Assembly (NCBI GenBank): GCA_946811695.1
Contig: OX328128.1
Span: 74,594,531-74,658,530 of the forward strand
From: Gonocerus acuteangulatus
Lineage: Eukaryota; Arthropoda; Insecta; Hemiptera; Coreidae
Reading direction: 5' to 3'
DNA length: 64,000 nucleotides
The position numbers and the translations under genes are program-made. This document shows positions 32,411 to 44,420 of the stretch, in pieces (positions within the stretch are counted from its first letter, which is position 1; each line of letters starts with the position of its first letter). A model generated the notes under the pieces. It had not been told where the DNA came from and ran no database searches. It saw only the letters and a program-made list of their open reading frames with translations.

Positions 32411-32790
32411 AAAGGGAAAGATATTGGAAAATTAGTGATAGCAGTAATATAGCAATAATTATATAAATGGTGATTCGTAGTTAATAAGTAAATAAATATT
32501 ATTATTATTAAACATATTTATTATTACCTAAAACAATGTTTAATTAATATTTAAAATAGCTTTTAATATTTCAAACAAATTATACACTCGATTGGCTGAA
32601 AAAGTAGTGACATTTTCAGCAAGCACCTTCCCCTCTCCTCTATACCCCACCTTCTTTAAGACGGAATTTTATAAAACTAACTCAGAAGAGACCACTGTGC
32701 GGCGGTAGGGCACTATAGATCCATTATGTTGAAATATCTAACAAGGAATCCAGCAGGGAAGGTGATAGATTCTTCATTGAACTATTTAAA

Positions 32791-33088
32791 CAGCGTTTCT
32801 GTCTGTCTCTGAAATTCATCTGATTAGAGTCTGTAGGTTAGATACATCTGAAACTTCCTGCTTTGTATACCCTAATCTAGGCCTCCCTCTCCAGTCTCCG
32901 TTATGCGTCCTGCGTGACAGAGCTAGTCATCAGCCTGGACGATCGACCGCCCACGCTCCACTGCGCGTGCTGGGGGGCTACACGAGTGCATCGGAGTGTG
33001 ACCGAACCAGGAATGCTGCTGCACCTGCATTCCATCAGCCTCATCCCTTCCAACCCTCGGGCGGCCTAGCAACATACAGAGCCGTTTA
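32791..33088 (+). other. GC-rich island with an open frame
   Basis: The stretch 32880-33085 is far richer in G+C and CpG than its surroundings. One plus frame is open for about 98 codons to TAA 33086-33088 but has no ATG (Arg/Ala/Pro/His-rich). It could be an internal promoter of the host gene, an exon or a GC-rich insert; nothing decides among these. Confidence 0.25.
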
Positions 33089-33394
33089 AATTCCTGGACC
33101 TTGTTTTAGTTTTTTTTGTTCTTGTTTGACTTTCTATCTGTTCAGAAAGTCTTATAAGGTGATCTCCAGCATTACACTAACTCTCACGCATGTTTTACAT
33201 GATTAATACTAATACAGATCAGAAAAAAAAGGATGTGAGAAAGAGATTTGATATATTTCAGCGATGGGTGCAAATGGTCTAACGATTCTGTAACTGTATT
33301 ACAAATTTATTTATCTTTTGATAAATATATAGGTATATTTTGAATTTTTAATAATATTATGAAAAAGAAAATTCATTTGATCAGTTACCTCAAA

Positions 33395-33880
33395 CTTAAG
33401 GTGGGCATACACGTTCAGTTCAAATCTCAAGCAGAGACTGCACAGTTTGGCCTCGATGTTTGGACTGAACGGGTCCTGAACTCACACGATAAGGGCCCAA
33501 GTCATCTTTTTGTATAGTGTTTTTTTTTTTTTTTTTTTTTTTTGGCAAACATTTAAAAAGAAGGAAATAGATGAAGAAACGTTTGAAATTATGCACATTT
33601 AGTGGATTCATTACAATTTAGTTATGTGCCTTATACGCCACGACGGCGGATTCAGCACCATACGATACCTGACCCGCAAACCCGCGAACCACGTAATGAG
33701 GTCCCAAACCAAATACGAAAGGTATAGGGTAAGGCCCGGAATAGTGGTGATAGAAAGAAAGGCAAGCTATCTGCTCACGCATACGCCACGACGCTGGACC
33801 CGCACGTATTAATAAACCTCAAGGCTTGGACTGAACAGTCCAATTATAGTATACCCACTTTATGTGAAGCAAATATCCTC
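33395..33880. repeat. MITE-like repeat with GGTGGGCATACACG end
   Basis: AAGGTGGGCATACACGTTCA and CTCAAGCAGAGACTGCACAG lie at left. Inverse-looking GGACTGAACAGTCCAATTAT with AGTATACCCACTT lies at right. A T-run (33521-33543) lies inside. Part of it recurs at 52057-52210. Confidence 0.45.
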
Positions 33881-33940
33881 TGGACCCTACACGTCAGGCC
33901 TGGCCTGCACAGTCCCGGCCTCATTGCACTGTACAGGTGG

Positions 33941-34084
33941 TTTTAGCACTTTCCTCCGAAGGAAAGTAGCTATTGAGGTTGCACTCATGACGGAATTTTT
34001 GAAAAATGTCTTCAAATCTTTATCGATCCTACCTAGTAGACACCGAAAATGATCCCCGATAAAATTTATATATGTCTATATATA

Positions 34085-34142
<58 letters not shown>

Positions 34143-34929
34143 TGTTAACACGATAGCGGCCAGAGTTTTTGTTTTTTCGTCACGAAATTTCGCATATAGC
34201 ATTCAATTAGCAAACGATTGAACGAGTTCCCCCCAGGAAGGGGGGGTTTACCCCGAACCCAAAACACTAATTTGACCATGTCAGCCGTAATATTTGTTAT
34301 ATTTCAACGAAACTTGGTATTCGTAGTGGAAATATAGAGAGAAAAGTGAGGTGTAAAAATAAACTAAATCGGTTCATTAGGAAGGGGGGTTTACTTCGGA
34401 CCCACAATACCAATTCGCCACTACCAGCCGTGATTTTTGTTATATTTCGACGAAACTCGGTATTCTTAGTGGTAATCTAAAGGTAAAAATGGTTGTAAAA
34501 ATAAACTAAATCGGTTCATTAGGAGGGGGGGGGTTACCCCGGACCTAAATTACTAATATACTCATACCGGTCGTAATTTCTGCTGTATTGTAACGAAACG
34601 CGGTATACGTTGTGGGTAACTCATGGGAAAGAAGTGTTGTAAGAATGAGCTAAATCGGTCAATTGGAAAGGGGGGTTTACTTTGTAATATATTTCAATAG
34701 AATTAGCTTGCCAGACGTAGGTTCGCAAGGCCGCCGCAAGGAGCGCTTTCTACCACTAGAGGGACTGTATCCTGTTCCTGCGTCAGATCAAAAGACGAAA
34801 ATATGAGGTTTTTTGTATTTATTAAGTAGTGTAGTAGAATTTTTTAAGCAAATTATTCAGGAATGCACTCGGCACTACGCAATTCTGAGGAAAGTGCTTA
34901 GTTATGCTGCTCCTGCGTGATGGACTTTT
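33941..34929 (+). mobile_element. Family B element, plus-oriented copy
   Basis: Begins TTTTAGCACTTTCCTCCGAA with its GGAAAG hairpin partner. It then has the ACACCGAAAATGATCCCCGA block, (TA)n (34078-34138), tandem ~145-bp units (ACTAAATCGGTTCATTAGGA) and ends AGCTCC-type GCTGCTCCTGCGTGATGGAC. It is shorter than the copy at 53622 because one tandem unit and part of the right arm are missing. From 34930 to 35713 no feature is recognised. Confidence 0.7.
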
Positions 34930-35713
34930 ATCATTCTACTTCGATGGACTGTTCAGTTCTTCTCTGGTCTCAAGGATGTTCCCTTCAAGATGGGCAATAT
35001 CTCTTGTAAGATATTACTTGTGCGCTTGTCTTATGAAAATGTTGAACACTTCACTATTTTTCGTGTCATTTTCGTTCAGGGACTATGCTAAATTTTGTCA
35101 GTCTCAGTTTAAAGGGTTAAGGAAGAAAAATATTAGCAAATAATGATTTTAAAGATCGTATATAATCGTATATTAATACCCGACTTGATATGATCTTTTA
35201 GTTTTTTCGTTCGAGGGTCAAGACTGCTCCTATAGATGATATAACATGAAAACGAGAAAAATTCTTTAATCTAGCATTCCAGTGAGTCAAAGAGTACTCC
35301 GTATAGATTTCGGGAACAATTACAAACAAAAATATTAAATTGATTTATCTTCATAATTTCGGCGCCAAATAAAAAGGATAAAATCTCTAAGTTCTGTGTT
35401 TGTTACCAACTTCCAGCTGTCATGAACCTTTTCTTGCGAAGTCAGCTATTTCGAAAGTGCTGAATTGCGGTATTTGTTAGTCTAAGAGAAAGTATTGACA
35501 AACAAGTGAGAACCCCACGTGAAAAATGTGGAGAAATCGTAAATAGTGTTGGTGTTAATGCGTACCCTGATGGACGCCTTCTGGCTTCTGCGAAAATATT
35601 AAGACTCAATTGGCATTTTCTAATCATTTACTTAAGATCTTTAAGTCTTTAGCAAATTTTATAAATAACCAGATCCCTAAATCAAGAATCTGCTCCTCTT
35701 GGCTCTCAAGGAG

Positions 35714-36000
35714 TTTTTTTTTTTTTTTTTTTTTTTTGTTCTGAATGTTTATTTAAAATCGGTACAATTTATACAGAGAGTGTCCCGCATTGAGATGTCA
35801 TAAGTTTAGGGGTTTATTCTGCACCTCGGAGAACGTCTAGTCTTTGGGTCCTCATGTGCTTGCGCTGTTCCTGGATCCAGTTCGTCTTCTGGGGCTCTGA
35901 GTACACTCTGCTCTTCAATGTTCCCAATACATACATGGAAAACTAGAAGAGTCAGATTTGGGGATCTATGAGGCCAACGAACTGCTCCATAGTGGCCGAT
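35714..36000 (-). pseudogene. Processed-retrocopy candidate with poly(A) tail
   Basis: Read on the minus strand, a 40-residue frame (35936-35814) gives YVLGTLKSRVYSEPQKTNWI and QEQRKHMRTQRLDVLRGAE before TAA. A ~60-base 3' UTR with AATAAA follows, then 24 A at 35737-35714. A poly(A) signal about 15 bases before an encoded A-run is the signature of a reverse-transcribed mRNA. Upstream (35940-36000) the frame is shifted (TMEQFVGLIDPQI, then stop). The parent gene is not recognised. Confidence 0.5.
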
Positions 36001-36089
36001 CCAACGGTTTGGGACTTAACTATTCCTTTAGTTTTTTTACCCTATAGTTTGTTTCGTTTTATTCCTAAGCAATCAAGTGACAATCATTA

Positions 36090-36980
36090 TATGAAACCAC
36101 GCTAAGATGACGCAGTTTCTATGAGCAGCCGGTGCGCATAAAGCATTTTTGGAATCAGTCACACTGACAAGGTCGCACGATCGTGCACAGCGCCAAAAAC
36201 GTAACGATTATACAACTGCGCGTTATTTACTGCGCCGATTGTATTGTCAATTCCTTCAATTTGGAATCTTTTAGATGAATTTACTTATTACATATGATAC
36301 ATCTTAATTATTTTCTTTTCATGAATATGGCAACCAAAAAGATCCTCGATATTTTTCAACCGAAATTTAAGATCCTAACGACTTTGTGTCTAAACAATTG
36401 AATTAAACCGTCTTCTAAACGGGGTAACTTGCCTTCCATGCGATTAATTCGCTGTCATACTTTTGCGGCATTCTTTCAAAAATTCGGACGACTTTCAGAG
36501 AGGAAGTATTACTATACCATCTCAGCTTGATATATACGCCTCCCTTATAAAAACTGGAAATGGTTTTAATAAAAATTATAAAACACATCTTCATATTTTC
36601 CCGATAATTTTTTTTTTTTTTTTTGCTCTTGTCCTTCCCGAAGATCATCAGATAAATTAGTCGCGCTTCTCTTCACGGATTTTAATATCTTTCTTTCATT
36701 CCATTTTTTAAGCAAATTATCGAAGGTTAAAGAGAAAATTGTTTTTGTTTGAGCGTGAAAAGTCGTATGACAGGGGAATTTTTCCGCAGAACTGAGGAGA
36801 AAAGAAAAAGCGGAAAATTTCTTTACGGAATCTTGATTTACTCAGCGTTTAATAAGGTCCTTGATCAAATTAATTTGATAAAAATTTGAATACAATTGCA
36901 CATTTATTTGTGAAAGCTCTTAGCGCGCTGCCATATCCTGGTATTGCAGAAAATTATAATAATCTGCAGGAATCCCATTC
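36090..36980. other. Intron stretch with repeat scraps only
   Basis: A family A terminus scrap (ACCACGCTAAGATGACGCAG) lies at 36090. The rest is AT-rich with a T-run at 36608-36623. Overlapping short open frames on both strands at 36415-36660 are low-complexity and unconvincing. Confidence 0.3.
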
Positions 36981-36984
36981 TGCT

Positions 36985-37030
36985 TTTTAGCGCGTTTCCT
37001 CCCTCCTTATAGGGAGATACCCCGCATATG
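36985..37030. repeat. Hairpin terminus
   Basis: TTTAGCGCGTTTCCTCCCTC then CTTATAGGGAGATACCCCGC. The stem-loop is the same as at 31475 and 23560. Bases 37040-37680 are AT-rich low-complexity sequence. Confidence 0.5.
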
Positions 37031-38059
37031 TAGTGGACCCGATGAGCCCATAAAGCAAACTGACTAAAATATCACGTTTCGGTATCTTTAGATAAATAAC
37101 GATGGTTCAAATTAGCATGCGCAAAAGCGGCGATTCACCGAATAGAATTGTTACATGTACTTATACATACAGTTGTTACATATACTTGTACTTAAATTGT
37201 TACACATACTTATATTCTTCTACAAGACATATATAGACTTCTATAATTAAGAATACTCCGATTTATACAATTATACAAAACAGTATACATTTTTTTTTCC
37301 ACAATATAGTAACCCTATACTGTGGGACTTTATTTACATTCTGCAGGTGCCTCCTGTCGATACTGCCTGCATTACAATTAAAGTAATATATATTATTTTA
37401 TAATTACATTTTTTTCTGAATTTTAAAAGTATGACAATAACAAAATTAAGATAGAGAAATGATAGCAGCTATAATAATAATAATAAAAAAACAATAAAGA
37501 AACTAGTAACAATGTCAAAATTATAAATAATAATAATAATATTAATAAAGAATGTGTTAACAATTCATATTATAAATTAAGTAAATGAAATAAATAAATG
37601 AAAAGAAATGAAAATGAATAAGTAAAGAAAGAAAGAAATCATTAAAAAAGAAAAGAAAATCTCCGTTGAACTGGATTGAAGTTAATGAAGATGGTCGTAT
37701 TGAATTCTCTCAACAAATCCATTAAAGTGTTCAAAATATTTCTTTATCAGTTGGCGCTTATTAACTGGACATACGTCCCCAGATAGAACGACATGTTTAA
37801 TTAATTTTATTCTTTCACCATATAGGAGTAGGGGTTATATATATACATGTATAAACAGTATAAATTTGTATATACATGTATAAAAGAATTTGGATTGTTA
37901 AACTTTCAAACATTTCATACTAAATTAAATTTATAGAATATTGTACTTATTTTTCTGAAAAAAAATATTTACATGTATTCAATAGTTCGATTTTATAGTT
38001 AGTTGCATATATATTTGTATTAAGTAAATATTCTAATATTTTGTCTAAATGTGAACTAC

Positions 38060-38235
38060 CTTGAGTCAGTACTGTGAAATGTCCGAGTAGTCGCTGTCCT
38101 TGCAGTCTGTCAGGATGTGTATGATTCTGAAATGTGAGTTAGTATGTAATGAATGACCTATTCTGAGCCTCATAATCACAACTTCTTCCCTTCTTGTCCG
38201 TCGATTACTCGATGGTAATGGCCTGGCATTTACGG
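38060..38235 (-). pseudogene. I-like non-LTR retrotransposon C-terminal relic
   Basis: The minus strand reads LPSSNRRTRREEVVIMRLRI, GHSLHTNSHFR, then IIHILTDC and a stop. It aligns with the C-terminus of the 46744-48495 element (NRREEVVLARLRIGHSRLTH...THILTDC), with about 18 residues including the Cys-x2-Cys pair deleted. The remainder of its 3' end may extend down to about 37680. Confidence 0.6.
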
Positions 38236-38257
38236 TCTCCTTTTACTTATTTATTTC

Positions 38258-38545
38258 GAAAGAAAAGCTACCATCTCTAGTGGGAATCGAACCCCCGACC
38301 TTAGTTAGGGAATGCACACGCCCAGTTAGCGGTCACAGCCAATTGGATAATGTGCAGAAACATTATACTTTGATTGCTTATCAATTGGCGTATAGCTTAT
38401 AGTATGACTGGAACCACAACGAGCATTCAACAAAATAATTTAAATTTTAACGTCCATTATAATTAACTCGGAATTTCGCGACAGGTTACCTATAGGTCAC
38501 CACCCTTTTCTAGCCAGGATAGGGCTGATACCTTTTCTTTTTTCC
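38258..38545 (-). repeat. Two SINE type C pieces
   Basis: 38258-38345 on the minus strand has GGGGGTTCGATTCCCACTAG, a B box, and a TAGCTTTTCTTTCG body. 38433-38545 on the minus strand has the GGTATCAGCCCTATCCTGGC, AGAAAAGGGTGGTGACC and TTAAAATTTAAATT tail. Their order shows they are separate copies. Confidence 0.5.
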
Positions 38546-38899
38546 GAAGAAAAAAAAATAAAAAATACAATTCATCATTCGTGTCGAATAAAAATCTAGA
38601 GGTTTAACAAGATGTTACAGGAAGAAAATTCGGCGCGCGAACCAATCCTTCCCTATGATTCTTGCGTTTATTATCTTTCCTCTCTGAAGAGTACAGAAGA
38701 GACGAACTAATTTTAGGCAAGAATCTTAGTACAGTTAGATCACGCTCTGATTGGCGTAACTAGTCAAGTCATATCGGACGTTAGTGCGTCATAGTTACCA
38801 TCACAAATCTTCGCTACCTCCACGATGAAGATTTTTTCGTCATTAACTATACAGTCGTACGCATATACGCTGGATCAAACTTCCACGTTCAATGCACAG

Positions 38900-39084
<185 letters not shown>

Positions 39085-39103
39085 AAATAAAATTAAGACT
39101 GTT

Positions 39104-39216
39104 TTAAGGTCTTCTCATGATCTAGTGGGTAATGCGGGAAATGAGGGTTTGAGTCCTGCCTACAGCAGGTAAGTTTCTCATTTCAGAGCCCGTTGAGAAA
39201 ATCCCGCGCCGTAAAC
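39104..39216 (+). repeat. SINE type A with internal deletion
   Basis: AGGTCTTCTCATGATCTAGT, a shortened head, B box GGTTTGAGTCCTGCC, then the AAGTTTCTCATTTCAGAGCC body. It ends where the family A terminus at 39219 begins. Confidence 0.55.
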
Positions 39217-39440
39217 AAAAAAGTCCGACTCGCAGGAACTGCATCATCTTAGCGCGGTTCCTTTCTTATCTCTAGACTCATTTAAAATGATTAAAATAGA
39301 AGCTGTTATTATTTTGGGTCCACATTTCTAGAAAACATGAAGATTAGATAGTTAGCCGTCGAGGTGATAAGTAAAGATGGAATGGTTGGGATTCGGCTAA
39401 AGAAACCTCAATACGATTTTTGTTAAAACATCTATATTTA

Positions 39441-39475
39441 GGACGTTTCAGCTACTCATTGGTAGCCTTCGTCAG
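39441..39475 (-). ncRNA. Hammerhead-ribozyme-like core, third copy
   Basis: On the minus strand: CTGACGA, stem GGCTAC/GTAGC with loop CAATGA, then TGAAACGTCC. One stem-closing base differs from the 17770 copy. The cleavage site is not verified. Confidence 0.4.
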
Positions 39476-40368
39476 CATTTAAAGTGCCGGGAGGCAGAGG
39501 AGGACCAAACTTGACAGTTCCATCTTTACTTTCAAGAAAGGTCTTATTTACGATCTTACCTGGATAGGCCAACCCGCCATTGGAAGGACCTCGCTAGGCA
39601 GTTGAAAAGTTATATCTCCATATAGTCCATATCTCTAAGATTAAATTGTTTTTCTTAACCTGATTTATTATCAAATACATTATCCAACTATAAGCAATTA
39701 AAAAATAACAAGGAACAAAAACAGACAAAAAGAACAGTTCGAATAAGCGAAATCAATTACTTTAAAGTTTTAAGCTCTTATTTCTCCGATTGACATCGTC
39801 TAATCAAAACTTTCATCAGAATCTTTTTTGTAGAGCATTTCGTAAGCTTTCTAATGGTATTCTTCCGTTTACCAAGATTCTCAACCTTTTTCGAGATATT
39901 AAGGAAAGTATACAAAGTTACCAAAACGTTTTGTCTGTTAATAAAATATTTTATTCTAACCCTTCCTTAACTCCAAACGCAACCAAAATTTCAACATACT
40001 AGTTTTAATGAAAGTAGAACATGCAGTAAATGTTTCAACTGAATCCCATGACTCTAAGTACCCAAACCAAAAGCGGTATTCAAAAACTATTTTTCCAATT
40101 TTCTCGAAAACGGTTAAAGCTATCGCCTTGAAAATGGTTTCATTCGTTTTCCTAGCCCAAGAAGCATATAAAACGAGTACTTACAAGCTTATGAACTCAA
40201 AAACGTAAGCGTTACGATTTTTTTTTGCGCGAATTTCGCCCCAAACGCCATCTTCCAGTAGGCGGATTCTGCTGGTTAACGAACTTGACCTTTCAAATTG
40301 GACGACGGATTTTTTTACCAAATTTCATCAAAATCGGACCATCAGGGAAGCCAGAAATGAGGGAACAG

Positions 40369-40479
<111 letters not shown>

Positions 40480-41499
40480 AATTTTAACCACCGTTATTTT
40501 CGGTCTCTAGGGGTTCTGAAACGCGTTTCAAGGTCAAGTTCGTTAACCAGCAAAATCCGCCTACTGGAAGATGGCGTTTGGGGCGAAATTCGCGCAAAAA
40601 AAATCGTAACGCTTACGTTTTTGAGTTCATAAGCTTGTAAGTACTCGTTGTATATGCTTCCTGGGCTAGGAAAACGAATGAAACCATTTTCAAGGCGATA
40701 GCTTTAACCGTTTTTGAGAAAATTGGAAAAATAGTTTTTGAATACCGTTTTTGGTTTGGGTACTTAGAATCATGGGATTAAGTTGAAACATTTTCTGCAT
40801 GTTCCACTTTCAACAAAACTAATATGTTGAAATTTTGGTTACGTTTGGAGTTAAGGAAGGGTTAGAATAAAATATTTTATTAACAGACATAAAAAGTTTT
40901 AGTAACTTTGTTTACTTTCCTTAATTTCTCGAAAAAGGTTAAGAATCTTGGTAAACGGAAGAATACCATTAGAAAGCTTATTAAATGCTCTAAAAAAAAG
41001 GTTCTAATGAAAGTTTTGATTAGGCGATGTCAATCGGAGAAATAAGAGCTTAAAACTTTAAAGTAATTGATTTCGCTTATTCGAACTGTTCTTTTTGTCT
41101 GTTTTTTATTCCTTGTTATTTTTTAATTGCTTATAGTTGAATAATGTATTTGAAAATAAATCAGGTTAAGACAAATAAGAAAAACAATTTAATGTTAGAA
41201 ATATAGATTTCCAGGATTCCAAGACCTTGTAACTAGCGGGACAGTTTCTAGTAGCAGGAGCCGACCCTTCCAGGTAAGATTGTAAATCATGACCTTTCAA
41301 GACTTTACTGCTCACAGGAATGGCGTTAGTGACCTTAAGGTTTGACACACCATTATAATAATTAATTTTTAAAAAAAAGACTGGTGGAACCAAAATAATA
41401 ACTGCTTCTATTTTAATCTTTCCAAATTAGACTAGGGATATGAACGGAACCGCGCTAAGATGATGCAGTCCTGCGAGACGGACTTTTATTTATTTATTT

Positions 41500-41822
41500 T
41501 AGCGCGGTTCCTCCCTCCCTCCATAGGGGACGGGTTTAGCTCACATTTTCATTGGTTGTTTTTTGTTTGAAAATGGATTTATTTGTAGAATTAGTACTAT
41601 AGTGGAAGAACGCAAAAAAATTCGAAATTTTTCATATTTTTCAATGCATTGAATAGTGAGATAAGGAGCTTTAGAAGTGGATGAAGCGGCTGGCTGACCG
41701 TGCCAAATAAGGCCATAAAAGCTTTTCAAGAAAGGTGGAACCAAAAAAATAACTGTTTCTATTTTAATCTTTCCAAATGAGTCTAGGGATAAGATGGCGC
41801 AATTCCTTCGAGTCGGACTTTT
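41500..41822. repeat. Second family A right end
   Basis: AGCGCGGTTCCTCCCTCCC opens at 41502. GGTGGAACCAAAAAAATAAC, GTCTAGGGATAAGATGGCGC and TTCGAGTCGGACTTTTT close at 41822. It is a short, internally deleted copy next to 39219-41487. Bases 41830-43200 hold TA arrays (41890-41936, 42413-42454) and, at 42840-42900, another diverged family A end; nothing coding is evident. Confidence 0.5.
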
Positions 41823-41892
41823 TCTATATATTATATATTTATCATTTATTTATTTATGTGTAATAATCACAGGATTGATAGTGATATTATTG

Positions 41893-41938
<46 letters not shown>

Positions 41939-42412
41939 TACATTGTAATTAATTATTTACTTTTAGGTTAAATGGTAATTATTGTTGTTTATTATATGTA
42001 ATTAATGCATACACTTTTGATACTCTAGCATATAAACATTTTATAATGTGTATGACCGGAAGACAAATACACCAAACCACAATTCCAAAGAGATGTCTAT
42101 ATGCCATCTTTCCAGAGAGATACATACAGCTGACCCGGTTACCTCTGTGCTATCTAAAGGGGACTGGGATATATGTTTCCCAGCCCCATGAGAAGTAGGC
42201 AATGGTTACGTAAGCAGTCGACTTCTACCTCGCTGCCGATCTGGGTTGTACATCTGTGTACCTCTGTGCTTATCTGGGGTAGGACCGGTGTGTCTCCGTG
42301 TCTCTACGTGGTCCAGATATGGGGTGAAAATGGTGCCCGTCTGGTCGTAGCCTCAATGCTTATGAGATCATGGGACAGGAATGACTACTGTAACACACAA
42401 ACACACACACAC

Positions 42413-42459
<47 letters not shown>

Positions 42460-43225
42460 CAAAACATGTTTTTAAAAAGGGTTGCTTAAGAATGAACGAA
42501 AGTCAATAGGCGGAATGAATATTTTAGCATAAATATGCTTTAGCGATGACTAAACTGAAAAAAAAAACGTAACAAAAAGTGTTCGCTGGCGGGGTGGCCA
42601 TTTTTGAAAAAGAAGACTGTATTTTATACAGTACATTTGTTTGTCGGGTGGACCTAAAGCATATTTATGTTCCTGAATTTGTGTAGAAGGCTCTATTTTC
42701 TTAGAGTTGTTTACTTTTAATTTCATATGCATTATAGCGCCTGAAATCTCACTTTTCATCGAGATGTCATTAGAGCAGATGGTTAAATTTTTCATATAAT
42801 ATGAAAACAAAATATTAACTGTTTCAATTATAATAGTTCCAAATAACACAACGAATAGGAAGGAAAAGCTAAAATGACGCAGGTCCTGGAAGTCGGTTTT
42901 TTTTCTTCTTAATTTATCGTCGTTTGTTTTCTGTGCTGGAGTACCAAGATTGTTGTCATTTTGGTTTTATACGCTTCTTGGCTTATCGTTGCGTGTAATG
43001 TTATGTGATGTCCGGATTATCAAAGTGTAGTTATTTTGTGTCCATCATTGCAAGTTCGTCTGCTGTGGTTCTCTGTTTTCTGTTGAGCGATTATGTTAAT
43101 CATACCATTATAATTGTGAAATAAGATATTCTATTATAAGAGACCGTCTCCATAATTTCGGTTCTCTTAAACAAAAACAAATAAATGAAAATGAAATAAT
43201 TTATGCTATGTATTGTTATTTCCAG

Positions 43226-43341
43226 GGATCCGATCCAAGAGTTGCAACTTGCAGAGGGAAACTGCAGAGCAAAAGGTCAAAACTCAACCAAGAAATCAAC
43301 AAGGAACTTAGGTTGAGAGCTGGCGCAGAAAACCTCTTCAG
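43226..43341 (+). CDS. RHPN: Rhophilin-like gene, exon encoding the start of the HR1 domain
   Basis: Acceptor TTATTTCCAG and donor CAG/GTAATT bound 116 nt. They read GSDPRVATCRGKLQSKRSKL, NQEINKELRLRAGAENLF and two bases of the next codon. The pattern G-[SC]-[DN]-P...R-x-KLQ-x-[KR]R-x2-L-N-x2-I...LR-x-GAENL is that of the first helix of the rhophilin HR1 (REM-1) repeat, which binds GTP-bound Rho. Protein kinase N also has HR1 repeats, but the GAENL end and the short leader favour rhophilin. In a full rhophilin, the rest of HR1, a Bro1 domain and a PDZ domain would follow; none is recognised in the next 20 kb. Confidence 0.75.
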
Positions 43342-43434
43342 GTAATTAGCTTTAGTTTTAATTTTAATTGAATCGTTCAAACAGTATTTCTTATATTCAA
43401 GCAATTCCTCCAGGAAATTCGCTTAATTGAATAC

Positions 43435-43930
43435 CCCCAAAAAAAAAAAACTAATGTTGAAAAAAAGAGGCCTAGATCCAGGCCCCTCTCTAAAACACTT
43501 AGCATATCGTAGTATTGAGCCAAGTTTTAGGCCCTCAATATATTTTCAAGAACCTAATAATACCCTCCCACTTATTTGTGCAATTCTAATTTGCACAGTT
43601 TTTGTTAAATAATGGCCGCTATAACCAAATACATTTTTTTGCATTCACAGATTCAGGCCCTTAGGGTAACGATTCGGGGCCATTATAGAATCTCTGATGG
43701 CTTAAAACGATCGGGGTTGCATAAACTCTAAGTTAAAAGGATCATCATTTAACGAAAACTGGCCAAGTTGGAAATGCACAAAGAAGGGAGAGGGTATTAT
43801 TAGGTTCTTGACAAGGTATTAAGGGCCTAAAACTTTGAATAATACTTTGAAATAACTTTCATAGGCAAACTGTTTTTCGAAGGGGCCTGGAACTTGGCCT
43901 CACTTTTTTCAACGTTAGTTTTTTGGCCGT
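43435..43930. mobile_element. Foldback MITE with ~195-bp inverted arms
   Basis: AAAAAACTAATGTTGAAAAA, AGGCCTAGATCCAGGCCCCT, AGTTTTAGGCCCT and AAGAACCTAATAATACCCTC on the left are mirrored in order on the right (TTTTTTCAACGTTAGTTTTT, AGGGGCCTGGAACTTGGCCT, AGGGCCTAAAACT, GAGGGTATTATTAGGTTCTT). The spacer is about 100 bases. It lies about 95 bases downstream of the HR1 exon. Bases 43935-44420 hold no recognised feature. Confidence 0.7.
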
Positions 43931-44420
43931 GGCCTGAGGCGCATCAGGCGCATTGGGCCTGAGGAAGGTGACGTGGGGACATGGCGCTTGCTAGTGCGTC
44001 GAGCTGTTTGTTGAGTATATTTGCGAGTTTACGAAAATACCTGGGAAAAGGCCCTAACTCAACTTTTCGGTGTTTTCGCCTTTAGTTTTAGAGAGATGAT
44101 TCATTTGATATCCCACGTAATGAATTTCGGAAGAAATGATGGGTTTCCGAAGGAACAAGAACAGAACGTGCACCTCCTCCTGGGAGTATAGTCAAGCAAG
44201 TTGTGGGTTTTCAATTTTTGGCTTTAATAACACCCTACTGTCTATCATCATGCAAAATTTCAAGTCTCTAGCTTTTCGGGAAGTGCCAAATAATTTTGAT
44301 GAGTGAATGAGTGAGTCCTATATATTCCGATTTTCTATCGCCTACAGTATATCTCAAAAACGCTTTATTGTAGAATTATGAAACTTCCCAATATTACTGA
44401 CATCTATTAGTATCAGTCAC

